From positions 57,433-121,432 of the forward strand of contig VWZS01009715.1 in the NCBI GenBank assembly GCA_013397075.1: a DNA stretch of 64,000 bases. Direction: 5' to 3'. Position numbers and translations under genes: made by a program. The DNA comes from Rhabdornis inornatus (lineage: Eukaryota > Chordata > Aves > Passeriformes > Rhabdornithidae). Of the stretch, positions 25,050 through 37,900 are shown piece after piece; positions within the stretch are counted from its first letter, which is position 1; each line of letters begins with the position of its first letter. The notes below the pieces were generated by a model, which made no database searches, was not told the DNA's origin, and saw nothing but the letters and a program-made list of their open reading frames with translations.

Positions 25050-27410
25050 AGTGAGGTGAGGAGGAGCACAGGGCACAGGCAGAGGGTTCTGGGCTCAGTG
25101 GGCTGGGAGGCAGCCCCAGAACCTGTCCTGTGCTCCCCCAGCCCCTCCCCAGCCCCCTGGGGCTCCTTCCAGACCCTGAGCATCCCTGAGGGACAGAAAG
25201 CCGTGAGCCCTGTGCAGAGCAGCACCCGAAGTGCTGCCATGCCAGGAAAAGCAGGCAGGATGATCCAGAGCTGCTTTTAAACTCCAGGCTTCCCTCAAAG
25301 TGCCACCACTGCAGCTGCAAGACAAGTGCCACGGGGAGACAACTCAGTTTCTTCACTAAATGGAGTGGAAGAGGCACCGAGCTCACTCTCAGCCGCTCTA
25401 ATTGCTGCTGTTTGCATCAACTTTCAGCCCTGAGTGCTGAATAAGAAATAGAGTTCCTATTTCAAAAGCATCCTTGGTTCTTCACTCTGTGCAAAGACAA
25501 TGAGATACAGGAAAAACCCAAAGCTTTGGTGGGGCAGGTTGCTGGAGGAGCTGATTGCCTTTCCCAGAGAGCACAGGGCAGGATGGGCTCTGTCTCCAGG
25601 CTGGAAACACAATTTCCCCAAACTGTTACAGTGCAGGTGTTCAGATTTGTGGGACTAATGCAGAGGGGTCTTGGGACTCTTCCCCTATTTGCTGAACTAC
25701 TGTAAACTAATTGCTATGGAAGAATTGCTTTGGAACTCTGCCCTAAACTGCACAGCAGGAGCCACAGGTCATCCCAATGCATCATTTTTTAATTCCACAT
25801 CAATGCTAAATACATCTGGAATTCTGCAGCACTGGTACTTGACCATGACCTCTGTTATTGTCCCAGTGACCATTCACTCACATTTCTTGAGTGCAGAGGC
25901 TTCTTTTCAACTTGCAGGATGTGATTAGAGCTTTATCTGCTCTATTAAAGGGCTCCCCTTACAACCTTTTGTTCCAAACGTGGAGAGTTCAGACTCTTGG
26001 TGAACACAAAACTGTTATTTTAATAACCAAGCAAATTGCTCGGGTTTCTCACAACAAGGCATGTTAATGAACCCTGCTATTATTTTTGTAAACCTTCTTA
26101 GAGGGGACCCTGATTAACCCCAAACCTTTTTGAGCTGCTGGCCTGGGCAGACTCTGCATGCAGCAATTATTGCACAGAGCTCTGCTCCCTCTCCAAAGGA
26201 TGTCTGATCAAGGACCACACTCACACTTTGGCTACAGGTGAACTCAGATTCTGCTTTTTGCCCTCTCTCCCCGTGGCACTGCCCTGGTTTGTGGCTGGAA
26301 TCTCCATTCCCAGTGCATGGATTTGCATCAAGCACAGGGAGAGGAGGTGAGCTCTGCAGAGCACCCCCGTGCCAGCAGCTGACAATGACCACTTGGAGGA
26401 TCATTAGTTAGACAATTTTAAACCCCTCTAACACACACTTTATTCACTTTTGTGCTCTCTAGTTACTTAGTACAAAGGGCTCTGAGATACAAAATCATCT
26501 TGCTGAAGTCTATAAATATTCTGCTGTATCAACCCAAGTGTTTTCATCAACCAAACTTGTAAATTCACCTCAAAATACTACACTGAGCTCCTTCAAATAG
26601 ATTACATTTCCCTTAACCCACAATGGAAGGAAGGAAATTTTTCCTTTTGTAACTCACTGCTCGATCTAATTCTTTGAGATTTCTTTCAGACAACATAAAC
26701 AATCCATAACATTTGTGATTCTCTGCATACATTCAAAACCCAGCAGGTTTAGTCACTGTTCTATTTGCATTAGCTTGAAGCATAAACACCAAAGACTTAA
26801 AAGAATCTCTATTCAGAGCAGGTAAAAAAAAAAAGGGCAGAAAAAGAAAACAGCAACAAAAATAACTCCTTCCCTCTGCATCCCAATGCAAACCTAAATT
26901 CATTTTTATTTTAAGGCACTGGTTGTTTTCTGCTGTTAATGCACCACAGAGGCTGTAGGACAGAAGATTACAGAGATCTGCCATACTCTATGAAATGGAA
27001 AAGAGAGAAACCTTCGAGGCTCTTGACAGATTTTTCACACATTTAAGCACCAGCAGGATCAAGATGCATCAAATTTGCATGGGAAGAACAATGGCTCCCT
27101 CTCAGAAGGGCTTGTTTCAGTCCAGAGCTTCCTCTCATTTGCAGTAATTAAGCAGCAATGAGATTGATCATGTCATTCAGGTTGTGTGACCCCTGCTAGA
27201 ACAAATCTTCTCCCAGGCTCTGCTGCTGTTCCTGCTCCTGGAGGTGAATCAGGAGCCAGCTCAGCTCACCCTGCTCTCATTCCTGGGGCTGGGGAGCAAA
27301 AAGGCCTGAAGGAAATGCAATCAGCTCCTCCTGAAGCTCTAAAATAACAGACTGAGCTGCTCTGGGGCTCTGGTGAAATCCAAGAGCTGTGTTCCCATTT
27401 CTGCTTGGTT
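25050..27410. other. Intergenic sequence, no gene recognised
   Basis: No coding exon or named repeat seen. Confidence 0.6.
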
Positions 27411-27484
27411 TCACTCTCACCTGCCAGGACCTGGAGCACTGCTCTGTGGTTGTGATCCTAGAGAGAGGGAAAAAGAGCAGCAAC

Positions 27485-27720
27485 ACACATGGACCTTTTT
27501 AGGGAGAAAAGGCCAATTTTATTGAGCAGAGAGCTTGTATTTAAAGCATGTTAGGAGAGACTAGAACAGGACAGCAGCTCATTGGCTAATTGGGATAAAC
27601 ATCCAAGAGATCAGGCCTCAGGATGGATCCCATGGGAAAACAACAGGTGTTAATCTTTATTATGAATTCCACTCTGTTTTTCACCAGATTCTAAGTTGTT
27701 TTTGACCATTTATCACCTTG
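27485..27720 (-). mobile_element. Possible LTR or promoter remnant
   Basis: On the minus strand the order is a CCAAT word (TTAGCCAATGAG), a TATA-like TTTAAATAC and then AATAAA about 20 bp later. This is the compact U3-R arrangement of some retroviral LTRs. No ends or target-site duplication can be fixed. No coding sequence remains. Confidence 0.3.
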
Positions 27721-28567
27721 GGAAATTTTCTTTCTGTCTGCAGCTAACATCAGCTTCTCAGCCTGGGAAGCAAGAAGGATTCAGGCTTGAGAGAAAAGAT
27801 TCTGGAGCTGTAATTTTGCAGCTCTCTGGGTGTCTCTGTCCACACTGCTCCAGCTGGGAGTGGCTCTTTCACCCAAAAACCTCTTCCTTCATGGCCAAGG
27901 GCAGTTTTCCAGACAAACCCTGCACTTTGTGGTCAGAGGTGCAGCTTTGGCCCCTTCCACCCCAGCCCTGGGCTGCCTGCTGTCCCCAGCAGTTGCTTTG
28001 AGCAGGTTTTGCTTTAAAGCTTTTTTTTCACCATTTTTTCCTCACCTGTTCCTCCACCCCTGCTGCTGCTGAGCACTTTCCAAACTCTTTTCTTACTCTC
28101 AGGTGAGGAACTCACCTTTAAATCCTCACCCCTGTTTATTTATTACTGCTTTCTACTCTTTACTGCTCTTGAATCCCCATTCCCTTCCTCCTGTAGGACG
28201 CGAAATGTGGATTGAAAAAAGCCAAACCACAAACCAAGATCTTGTCTCAGTCTTGTAGAATGTCTCCAGCCTGTGAGCTATGCACACACTGCCAAGATGT
28301 AGATTTGCTCTTTCCTGTAGTTAGGGATTTTGTAACTTTTAAGAGGAAATGAGAGGGGAAAATAGAATGGACATGAAAAATAAAGATATGTGCCAGCTCA
28401 TCTTGCTCAGGCTTCTACAGAGCCTGTGCTGGGGAAAAGGTGTTACTCACACTTAACTCTGAATTAATTCCCTTCTGGATGGCTCAAGCTCCTTCTGCAG
28501 ATACAGACAAAGCTTCCCCCATGGCCAGGCAGGTGGAGGTGGTGGCTTTGCAGGGACTCCTGCAGAG

Positions 28568-28625
28568 GAAATCCACAGCCAGGTCCTTCCAGGCTGCAGA
28601 AATCCACAGCCAGGTCCTTCCAGGA
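28568..28625 (+). repeat. 31-bp duplication
   Basis: Two copies of GAAATCCACAGCCAGGTCCT + TCCAGGCTGCA, the second ending early. Confidence 0.93.
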
Positions 28626-31456
28626 TGGAGCACACAGGGACAGGTGAGACAGGGCTGGGATGTGGGGAGGGTCTGCAGGAGTTCTCTGACTGGGAACAAG
28701 CACAAGCCCCAGTAAAAATCCCAGTGGTGTTTAAAGCCCACAGAGCTGGGGTGTGATACATGAACCTCAGGGCTCCAGAGGGTTTCCCACAATAAAATTC
28801 TTCCCCAAATCACTCCACTTCTGGTATATTTTAGCTTTAGTGGCACACATCATGATTCGTTTGTCTCTGATGAGTTTGTCACCGTTTAGAGCAATAATGA
28901 AGGCACAAATGGCATTTGGAACTTTCACTAGACAGATTAGAAGCATTAATTAAAACTCATTTGATTTCAGGCACGATCATTTGTTTCCCTTCACCCTGCC
29001 ATCAACAGTTTGCTGCCACCTTATCTTTTCACAAAGCCTGGCTGAGCAGCCCCTGTAGCAGGGGCTCCGTTTTAGAGCCCAGGGCCCTCTGGCACCTGAG
29101 AGGAGGAGCTGAGCCCTGCAGATGGGAGCAGGGGTGACTTCACCAGCTGAAATAGCAGATTTTGGAGAGGGGACACTGTGCAGTTTGAAATCCTATTCAA
29201 TAATCACTTCTTGTTTCTATTCACTACCATGTAGAGAACTCCTTGAAAGTTTTAAAGCTTTTCTTTAAGAAAGAAGAAGTACAGGTATCTGGGTCGTTGG
29301 ACGGGGAGAAAAAGTTTCCTCAGATTTCCCAAACATTAAGTTATTGTCCTCTGAGATTCCAGCAGGCTGTTTCCTACACAGCTAAAGGGAAAAACAGAAC
29401 CTAAAATAGAACAACGAGCCCCCAAAGATCCCACATCTACAAATGAAGAGCACGAGGCACATGAAGAACCCAACGTGGGGAGCCCAGAGAAAACACCAGC
29501 ACTGCTCCAGCAGGGGCAAGCACGAGAAAGAACCACAAAAATCTCTAAAGGAAGGAGATTTAAAGGAGGAAACCAACCCAAACCCCATTTCCAGCTGTAC
29601 TACAGAGAAGACAAAAGTGCCAATCGTTTTCCAAACACTGTGATCTGAAGTGGCATTTTCTGTTTGGTTTTAATCAAGTGGATTGTTCCCCTGCTTAGAA
29701 TGGTGCTGAGCCTTTTAACATCGCTGCAGAGCCAAGACACTGCTAATAAATATTTAAAGTCTCAGAGCTTTAAGTGAAAGGAAGGATTTGTTGGATAATA
29801 TTTCCTTTCCTTTAAACTGTTTATTCACCATTAAAATTGAAAATTTTAATTTTACGGGGATTGCTCGGAGAGCTGATGTTCAGCCACTTCCACAAAAACC
29901 CAAGAGTCAGGACTGCAGTCTATAAATAACCACCTTGGAAATAAACTTCTGTGAATTGGACAGAACCCAGATGAGATTTTCAAGTGTGCTGTAAATGACC
30001 CACAGCCAGGGCACAGGTCAGGAGTATTTACCAGCACTGAGCTTTGTTGCTCACACTCACCTGGCAGCAGTGTTTTAAACCTGGAGCAGAGAACTCAGAG
30101 GCCTGAGGGTCAGATTTGCTCACCTCCAGCCCTGGGGGGTTATTTATTTATTTTACTTATTCCTGTGCTGGCAGAGCAGTTTTGTCCCCTGGCCTTGCAC
30201 TGGTGCAAATGATTCAATGCAGGTGGATGAAGCCAAATTTTGTGCCTGCCCCAGAGGATGGAACACTCCCCTGCCCGGGGTGATGAGTGATTTCACAGCA
30301 GCATCCCTTCCAGCAGCAGGGAGGTGCCTGCCCTGCACACCAGTGACAATCTCCCCCTCTGGAGCCCCCTGGGTACCCTTCCCTTCCTAACCTACCCTGC
30401 CATCCTTCCTGAGCTTCCAAAGCACTGCCCGAGCAGGGCACAGCACTCTGCCTGCCTCTCCTGGTGGATTTGGCTGCAGATTGTCCTTCAGAGCAGAGCT
30501 CTGCTGGCTCTGAGAACTGGCAAGTCAGAGACAGCATCCATTAGTGAGCAGGAAAAGCCCTGCAGGGCACAGAGCAGAAAACCCAAATGGGTCACATTCA
30601 CTGGAAACACCAATTAATCCTCAGCCATTCATCACATCCCACAGCTCTGATTTCAGGGGAGCTCAGGGGCAGAATCTCCCTCTGCAGCCAGGGCAGTGCT
30701 TCACCCATCAGCAGTGTGGGTGTGAGTGGGCACTGCAGAATGTGCAGCCCCTCTCTCTGAATTTCACCAGCCCTGCCCAGGGAGGCTCCCAGCATCTCCA
30801 GCTGCCTCTCAAGGGATGTTCCAGAAACATCTATTGAGCACAGAACAAGCTTTGGGTGCCACTGCTGCCATACCTGGGGCTCAGGGAGCTGGGTGTGCTG
30901 TCAAGCAGGGATGCACAGCTTAGAAATTCCCCTCTCTTCTCTGCACATCCTGCCCTTGGATTTCAGTGCTGATACCACAGAGATCTGTTCCTAAAGGGCA
31001 AGAAGGGGAACTATGAAGAGCAGGAAGAAAGGGAGGTGGGAGAAGTGAATAGGACACAAGGATGCCCTGAGACAAGGAGCAGATAAAATCTACAGATGAA
31101 ATATGATTAAGGCAAAGAAAAGGAACAAGGGAATAGCCACAAATATTGACTTAGAAAATGGGCAGAAGACTGAATAGCTGAATGTTGTTATTTTAAGCTC
31201 AGTGTTAGGTGCAAGAGCTTTGGCTGTGGTGTTTGGATGTGCTGGCTGAGACTCATTTCACCCCAGTCTGAACTATCCAAAAATGAAGTTTGACATATAA
31301 TGTGATCTGTCAGTTGAGGCTGCTTTTCTGGTTAACAGAAAAGGAGAGAAAGAGAGAGAGACACCTCCCTCCTCCAGCAAGAGGCATCAGAGCAGGGCAC
31401 ACGAGTCTCCCCTGGCAGGGGAGAGGAATCCAGCTCAGCTCATGCAAGCCTGGGGC
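28626..31456. other. Intergenic sequence, no gene recognised
   Basis: No exon or repeat family seen. The frame at 29443-29643 (+) has no resemblance to a known protein. Confidence 0.6.
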
Positions 31457-31579
31457 AGGACAAGGCTGAGGACAAGGCTGAGGACAGGGCTGAGGACAGG
31501 GCTCAGGACAGGGCTCAGGACAGGGCTCAGGACAGGGCTCAGGACAGGGCTCAGGACAAAGCTCAGGACAGGGCTCAGC
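31457..31579 (+). repeat. 12-bp minisatellite
   Basis: Ten units of AGGACAGGGCTC, with AGGACAAGGCTG variants at the left edge. Being 12 bp it gives Leu-Arg-Thr-Gly and Glu-Pro-Cys-Pro frames; not coding. Confidence 0.95.
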
Positions 31580-34302
31580 CTCCCACACGTGCCTGGCCTG
31601 ACAGGGGCTGTGTCACCTCATGCCAACACACAGCACCAAGGCAGGTTTCAGTTTCTATTTAGTTCAGCTCTTGCTCTGTACACTGATGTCTGAGCCTGCT
31701 GATCTACCTGACCCACCAACACCTGCCAGAGCTGAGCTCCCTTCCTTTGCTTTATCCACAGTCTGAACTGCAGATGGTGGATTCTAAATTTGGAGTGGCT
31801 TCAGCAGCACGCTGTGTCTACCCCTGCTTGCACTCTGCTTTCTGAAAAGATGATGACCAAACCAAATCCAGATTTCCTTTTAATCTGGCCTATTATAAAT
31901 CCAACTGCAAAGGAAGATACCAAAGCTGCTACTGTGAAACGTGCTGCTCCATGAATTAGTAATTGTGTTTATCTTCTACATTGGGGATTTTTTGCCTGTG
32001 TTGCTGTTTTCTTACTGCCACTCAACATGAGGAGCTTTTATTTGAATGAGACTATTTCAAAGCACTTTTACACTCATGTAGAGTCAGGCACTTATTTACT
32101 TTCTGACAGTTATTTACTTCCTGTAAATATTTCACAGCCACAGGACCTCCCAGATGAAAGCAGAGTTTGCTCTGTGCTCCTGTTCAGGAGTCTAATTAAA
32201 ACCAGAATAAAATGGGAGGGATGGAGCTAAGTGCTGACTGCAATGGCTGGATCTAGAGGGAATTCAGCAAGGGAAACTTTTCTTGGCACAATTATTGAAG
32301 CATACAAGCAGAGGAGAAGTGCCCAACTCAAAACTGGAAGCCTGAGGTTGAAAAGGAGAGGAGAAGCTTTGAGAGGTGGCAGAGCCAGCAGTGCTCCTGT
32401 GCTGACCCTGCTGCCAAAAATTCATCCTCGAGGCAATGTCACATCACTGAGCCAGACACCTCCAAACCCCTAAAATCCCCTTGGCCAGCCCAGAACTGTG
32501 CCTGTGATCCCACCTGCCCAGACCCTCCCAAAACCCACCTGGGAAGCTCAGGGCGTGTCCTCACCTGGGGCAGGTGACTCTGGTGGCCAGGTACACCTGG
32601 GTGTCTGGGGCTGATGGGGTTTTTTTAAAGGGCTGGTTCTTTCTCCAGGATGTTAATGATTAATTACAGCAGGAGGGCAGCACTGCCAGGGACCCCATGG
32701 CTCTGCTGCCTCCCTGTTTGCTTCATTTCTCACAACCAGAGCTGCAGAAAAAGCCAAAAACTCCAAAATAATCACAGGAAAAAATAAAGATCAAGCATTA
32801 TTTCCCCAGTTTTGTTGTGATTTTTTTTTTCCAGAAATAGCTTGTTTGCTCTTGTTTAAGGAAAGATTACTTACCACAGCTGTCTAGAGGGCAAAGGCAA
32901 ATTGCTTCAGGTTTTGAGTGAGGATTTTGCACTTAAAAGAGTGCATTTGGAGACAAGGGAGATTATGAACAATCCTTTAACAAGATCCTCAAGCCATCAG
33001 GCTGTTTAACGTTATTGATCAGTGCAGCCAGAGCACATTTTTTAAATAATCTATCAGATTAAAATGGAAATCGATCTCAGGTTCTGACTTCTCACAAGCT
33101 TCATTTCCCTTGGCAGCAGAGAGCTCCAGGTGACCCTGCCAGCCCCTCTGCCCTGGGCACAAGCACAGCAATCATGTCTGGGATGCTTCTGTTCCCACAA
33201 AAAAAGGGAATATTTCAACAAAAAACCCCAAACCACATCAAACCAGGAGAGACATCTCCTAAGAGCTCAGTGCTACAGCCAGCCTGTTCAATAGCAAGGA
33301 GCATCACTGGGCTGTTAATTTAAAAATTTAAAAATGTAAACACTCTTTTTTTGAGAACATTGGACACCAAGTCAAAACACACCCAGATCTGATCAGTGTC
33401 ACCACCTGAACAACAAAACTTCCATCTCCAAAGGGCCCGTGCTGGGGATCACAGTTCTGAGGATTTGTTTGCAAAATAAATAAAAAGAAGCACTTTGCTT
33501 TCAAATTAGCGCCTCAGAAGTTGACAGCAATAGTAACAGACAATAGAAATTATTTGTATTAATATCCATGCTTATTCTAATGATGTTGGCATTCTCTGTG
33601 AAGATTAATTGGCAATAATGTTGCAAAAACTATTACACGTGAAATATAAACCATAAACCTAAAATAATTTGGCTGACCTATGTTCAAAGGAAAATATTTA
33701 CAGTAATGAGATTCTAATTATCCTTTGTTATGGCAGGCCATTCTCTGCACTCCTCTTTATTGATAGGAGATGTATTGTTTCAGCATTTCAGCTCAATTTA
33801 TTTCCTCACATTTGCATTTCCTTATGCACAGAAAATGAGAGGCAATCATTACCTTCCTCACTTTGCATTCAATTTACATCAACAGCACATTACCTCATCC
33901 TGCCTCATTTATCAACCACACAAATTTGATAACAAAAGCTACTGTCAGGGATGAATAAAGATCATTTCAAATGGAGCAAGAAGAAACAAGATGGATTATA
34001 GGTTTCAGGACCTTTTGTTTGCTCAAGAGAAGGAAGATAAAGGGTTTTTTCCACCTAGGCAGATCTCACCAGGCTGTAACTCAAATCCAGCATCTCCTGT
34101 TCACCTGCAGCTGCTGGGTCTGTGCTGCTCACAGAGGAACTCCAAACACCATGAACCACAAATGGCTGTGCCATTTGCATTACAAAGGAATGTTCTCCCT
34201 TTTCTGGGCTGAGTGCACAGAGTTCATGGCTCAAAGCTCGAGCTAAAGCTTCAACAACTTTAACAACACAACTACTGCAGCCTCAGAGCAAGGAGTGGTG
34301 CT
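31580..34302. other. Distal 5' flank of F9, no gene recognised
   Basis: AT-rich, especially 33.3-33.95 kb, where CpG is rare and words such as CTTTGTT, TATTGAT and TAATTGGC cluster. Could hold liver enhancers; not testable here. Confidence 0.55.
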
Positions 34303-34639
34303 GCAGCCTGGGGGACACCGGCACATCCAGACACATCCCTGTGCCAGCCTGGGGACACCAGCACATCCAGACACATCCCTGTGCCAGCCTGGGGACACCA
34401 GCACATCCAGAAACATCCCTGTGCCAGCCTGGGGGACACCAGCACATCCAACAACATCCCTGTGCCAGCCTGGGGACACCAGCACATCCAGACACATCCC
34501 TGTGCCAGTATGGGGGACACCAGCACATCCAGAAACATCCCTGTGCCAGTCTGGGGACACCAGCACATCCAGACACATCCCTGTGCCAGCCTGGGGACAC
34601 CAGCACACCCAGCAGGACCCATCCCTGTCCCAGCCTGGG
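34303..34639 (+). repeat. 40-bp minisatellite just upstream of F9
   Basis: About eight units of CAGCCTGGGGACACCAGCAC + ATCCAGACACATCCCTGTGC; period 40, or 41 where an extra G is present. It ends about 135 bp before the HNF4-like site. Long open frames on both strands derive from the repeat. Confidence 0.96.
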
Positions 34640-34773
34640 AGCCCCCCCAGTGCCAGGGCCACACTGGGCATTCCCTGCCCTGCTGCTGCCATGGAACAGC
34701 AGCTGGCTCTGCTGGGCACTGCAGCATCTGGGGACCTTCAATGCAAGGGTCAGGCAGAGTCAGCAAACAAGCA

Positions 34774-34790
34774 CTTGCACTTTGGAACCA
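34774..34790 (+). promoter_or_regulatory. F9: HNF4-like site in the F9 proximal promoter
   Basis: CTTGCACTTTGGAACCA is very close to the HNF4-binding site of the human F9 promoter, the element hit by haemophilia B Leyden mutations, whose core is CTTGTACTTTGG. It lies 60 bp upstream of the start codon, about the expected place just before the transcription start. I see no clear TATA box. The similarity is read directly; function is inferred from the human promoter. Confidence 0.6.
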
Positions 34791-34849
34791 CGGGCTGAGC
34801 TCTGCTGCCTGGACAAGCTGTGAGCCAGAGCTGTGGGCAGGGGGAGAAA

Positions 34850-34916
34850 ATGGCAAACACCCCCCTCCTACTCTCCATATGTCTTCTGGGAGCTTGTCTT
34901 GGTGATGAAAACACAG
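34850..34916 (+). CDS. F9: F9 exon 1: signal peptide
   Basis: The reading frame MANTPLLLSICLLGACLG gives a short polar start and a hydrophobic core, then Asp-Glu-Asn-Thr before the donor G|gtgag. The start context GAAAATGG is good (A at -3, G at +4). The exon ends in phase 1, which matches the phase-1 start of exon 2, and the joined protein continues Thr-Val-Phe as in mammalian FIX. The core Ser-Ile-Cys-Leu-Leu-Gly resembles the human FIX signal peptide. The ORF is only 22 codons before the donor, so simple ORF searches miss it. Confidence 0.85.
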
Positions 34917-37900
34917 GTGAGTTCATTTAAAGGCAGCAAACCCCTCCCTTTTGGGTACAGGGTGTTACAGACATGGCAGAGGCACAGTTTGTCACTTGGT
35001 AGTGTGACAGCTTGTGCAGGCTCGTACGAGACAACAGCTCAGAGGCAGCGCTGCATTTTATAGCTCCTCTTTAAAGCTCTGCCTCTTTCCTTGGGAAGGA
35101 AATAAAAGCTTGTATGCTGATTTTATACAGCATGTGTCACGGGGATTAGTTTTAAGAATGGATTTTTTTTCTTAGGTTTTTTGCATCTTTAAGCTTTCAG
35201 AGCTGGATTCAGCCATTTTAGAAGGCACACACAGAAGGGGAAAGGGGAGAGCACTGCTGGTGGAGTGACAGTCACACCTCTGTGTGTGCCACCACCTTGT
35301 CCTGGAGGACAAACAAGTGCTCAGCTCCATAAAACACTCCTTGGATTTGTCACTGCGAGGATTGTTTAAAGCCAGACCCAGGGAGGTTTTAACAAAGGCT
35401 GTAGGATGGAGCCAAAGCTGGAGACAAGGCACATGGATGATGGATGTGGGCAATCACAGCCAGTAATGCAGGGGGGGCTGATTTATCTGTACCTGCAACA
35501 GCTCCAGCAGAGGCTGCTTCACATCCAGTGTGAGTTCCTGTTTTCTTCTTCCATTAAAACATTGCTGGAAACAGGTTTTAAAAAAAGGCTTTTTCCAAAA
35601 CGTTTGCTCACCAATGAAAAGTGAGCAGAAGCTCCTATTTTTTGCCACCACCCAGCCAGGTGTTCCCCCAGTAAAATGCAGTGCACAGGACAGGTGTGCC
35701 CTGCCAGCACACTGACCTGTCTCACATTTGGGTTCAGAAGTTGGTAAATGGTGAGTGAGTGCATCCTCAGGGTCAGGATGGTTTCCAGCCAGCTGAGGGC
35801 CATTCCTGTCACCCCACAGGGTACAGCCTTCAGTCCCAGTCAAGTTCTGCTTGTACAAGCAGCGTGTGGGATCTGTCAGCAGCACAGAGAGCCCAGAGGG
35901 ACTGAGGGGAGCTGAAGCTGTGCTCATTAAAAGGAGCTCTCTCCATTAAAGGGGTTAATTGCAGCAGGTGCCTGCACGTCCCAGGGGAGGAGTGAGGAGT
36001 GTTTCCAGCCTCTTGCAGAGACACCAGTGAGTGATGGGGCTCCTTACACTCCTCACCTGGTGACAACCAGACCTGCTGGGCTCACAGAGCTCCACTGACC
36101 CATCCCCTGCAGCTCAGCAGGGCTGGGCTCTGCTCTGCAGCAGAGCAGGACCTGGCCATGGCAAGGGACCAGTGCCTGGTGCTTGTCCCTCTCTCCCTGC
36201 CAGGACAGCACCCATGGCAGCACCACGATGGGCTGTCCCTCACCAGGCAGCCACCAGGGCAGGGCTGGTGGCCGCTGTGGCCATCCCACCCTGACTGGTG
36301 GCCCTGCAGTGCCAGCAGCTCTTGCTGGTGGCCCTGCCCAGGAGCGTGGCCACTCTTGGAGGTGACACAAGTGCCCCACTGCCAGGAGGTGGCCAGGGGG
36401 TGAGGAAGGCTCATGTCACCCCTCCTGTGACCCAGGGACCAGGGCTGTGGGCAAGGATGAGGAGCAGGGAGAGGAGGAAATGGCCCCTTGTTCCAAGGGC
36501 ACAGCTGCTGCAGAGGTAAATGTCCTTTCACAGCAGCACAGGCAGACAGAGCAGGACAAGCTGTGTCCAAACAAGACCTCACCAAGCAGCAGCAGGAAAA
36601 GCCTTTTGTTTCCCCCTCTCAAACAGCTTGTTCCAGTCTGTGCATCTGTGATGGGAGATTCTCACACCATCTGCTTTAGGGTATTTTAAGCATCAAACTT
36701 CAGCACTCCCCATCACCCCCTTGCCATCAGTCATTCCTGCTCATTGATATTTCCATGGCTGCCTCTGCAGATTTGATCCTCTGGGTTGTGCTTAAGCTGG
36801 GCAGTAAAGCAAGCTCAGATCCACAGTAACAATCCTGAAATGTCTGTGGCCGTGGGGGGCTCAGGAGGGAAGGGTTTGTTTCCTGGGAGAGCAGAGCCCT
36901 GCCAGCCCAGCCCAGCCCCGTCCCTGTCCCCATTTCAGTGTTCATTGGGAGCAGAGAGGCCAGCTCGGTTCTGCAGAGGCAAAGGCGAGCCAACTCCAAC
37001 AGGCTGGAGGAGGTCATTCCTGGCAACCTGGAGAGGGAGTGCATAGAGGAGAAATGCAGCTATGAAGAGGCCAGAGAGGTGTTTGAGAACGAAGAGAAAA
37101 CGGTGAGTGCTGCTGCTGCTGCTGCTGCCAAATGCATTCCCTGCACCTTGTTCCCTGCTCCCACACCTGCAGGAGCCCCTCAGGTGAGGCACAGAGGGGC
37201 AAGAGCAGAGAACAGCGAGGAGAAAACTTACAGGGCTGAGAGCAGCATCTGGCTTGGGGGATTCTCATCCGTGCTCCACCAGCTGGGCTGGGGAACTTTT
37301 AAAAGCTTTGTCTGTCACCACTGGGATAATCCCAGTCCTGCTTTCCCTGCAAGGCTTTTCCTCCAGCTTTGGAGCCATCCAGGTACTACTTCAGACAGAA
37401 AGTAGAAAACTTCTCGTTTTTTCCCTTTGCAGATGCAGTTTTGGCAAACATACGTTGGTAAGAGCTGCTTTCTTCATGTTCTAATGCTTGATATTCTTCT
37501 CTCAGTGCATAAAGAGTTGATGTTGCTGTAACAAATGTATTTCAGCATCCAGAAACTGCAATGACAGAGCCAGTCAGAGCCTTGCACCCCAAACCCTGCA
37601 GCACCCAGCCTGGGTCTGTCCCATTGGTATAGAAATGGCAAGCCAAAAAAAAAAAAAGGATGTCTTAGCTTTTTATTTGTTCAAGCAGGGGTTTTCTGAA
37701 CAAATTTCAGAAACCTCAGGGAACAAAACCGGTTCAGGCAGAGTACTGGATCTCACTGAGCCCAGGTCACGCTCTGGGCTTCAGTCTCAGCTGTGGCACA
37801 GAGTGAAACAGCACAGCAATAATGAACACCCCTCCAGCAAACAGCAAACGCTCTGTTCTCAGGCAGAGATCTCCAGATAAGGCAGAGCCTTGTGAAGGCA

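Noticed and set aside
1..34302. A further protein-coding gene (such as an FGF13 or SOX3 exon) left of F9
   Set aside because: I looked for recognisable domain sequence on both strands and found none; frames lack splice context.
34243..34905. Frames of 150-194 codons on both strands upstream of F9
   Set aside because: All come from the 40-bp minisatellite. The frame from 34381 overlaps exon 1 but in a different reading frame.
36938..37405. 155-codon frame covering F9 exon 2 and beyond
   Set aside because: Only the part to 37102 is coding; the rest reads through the donor into intron 2.
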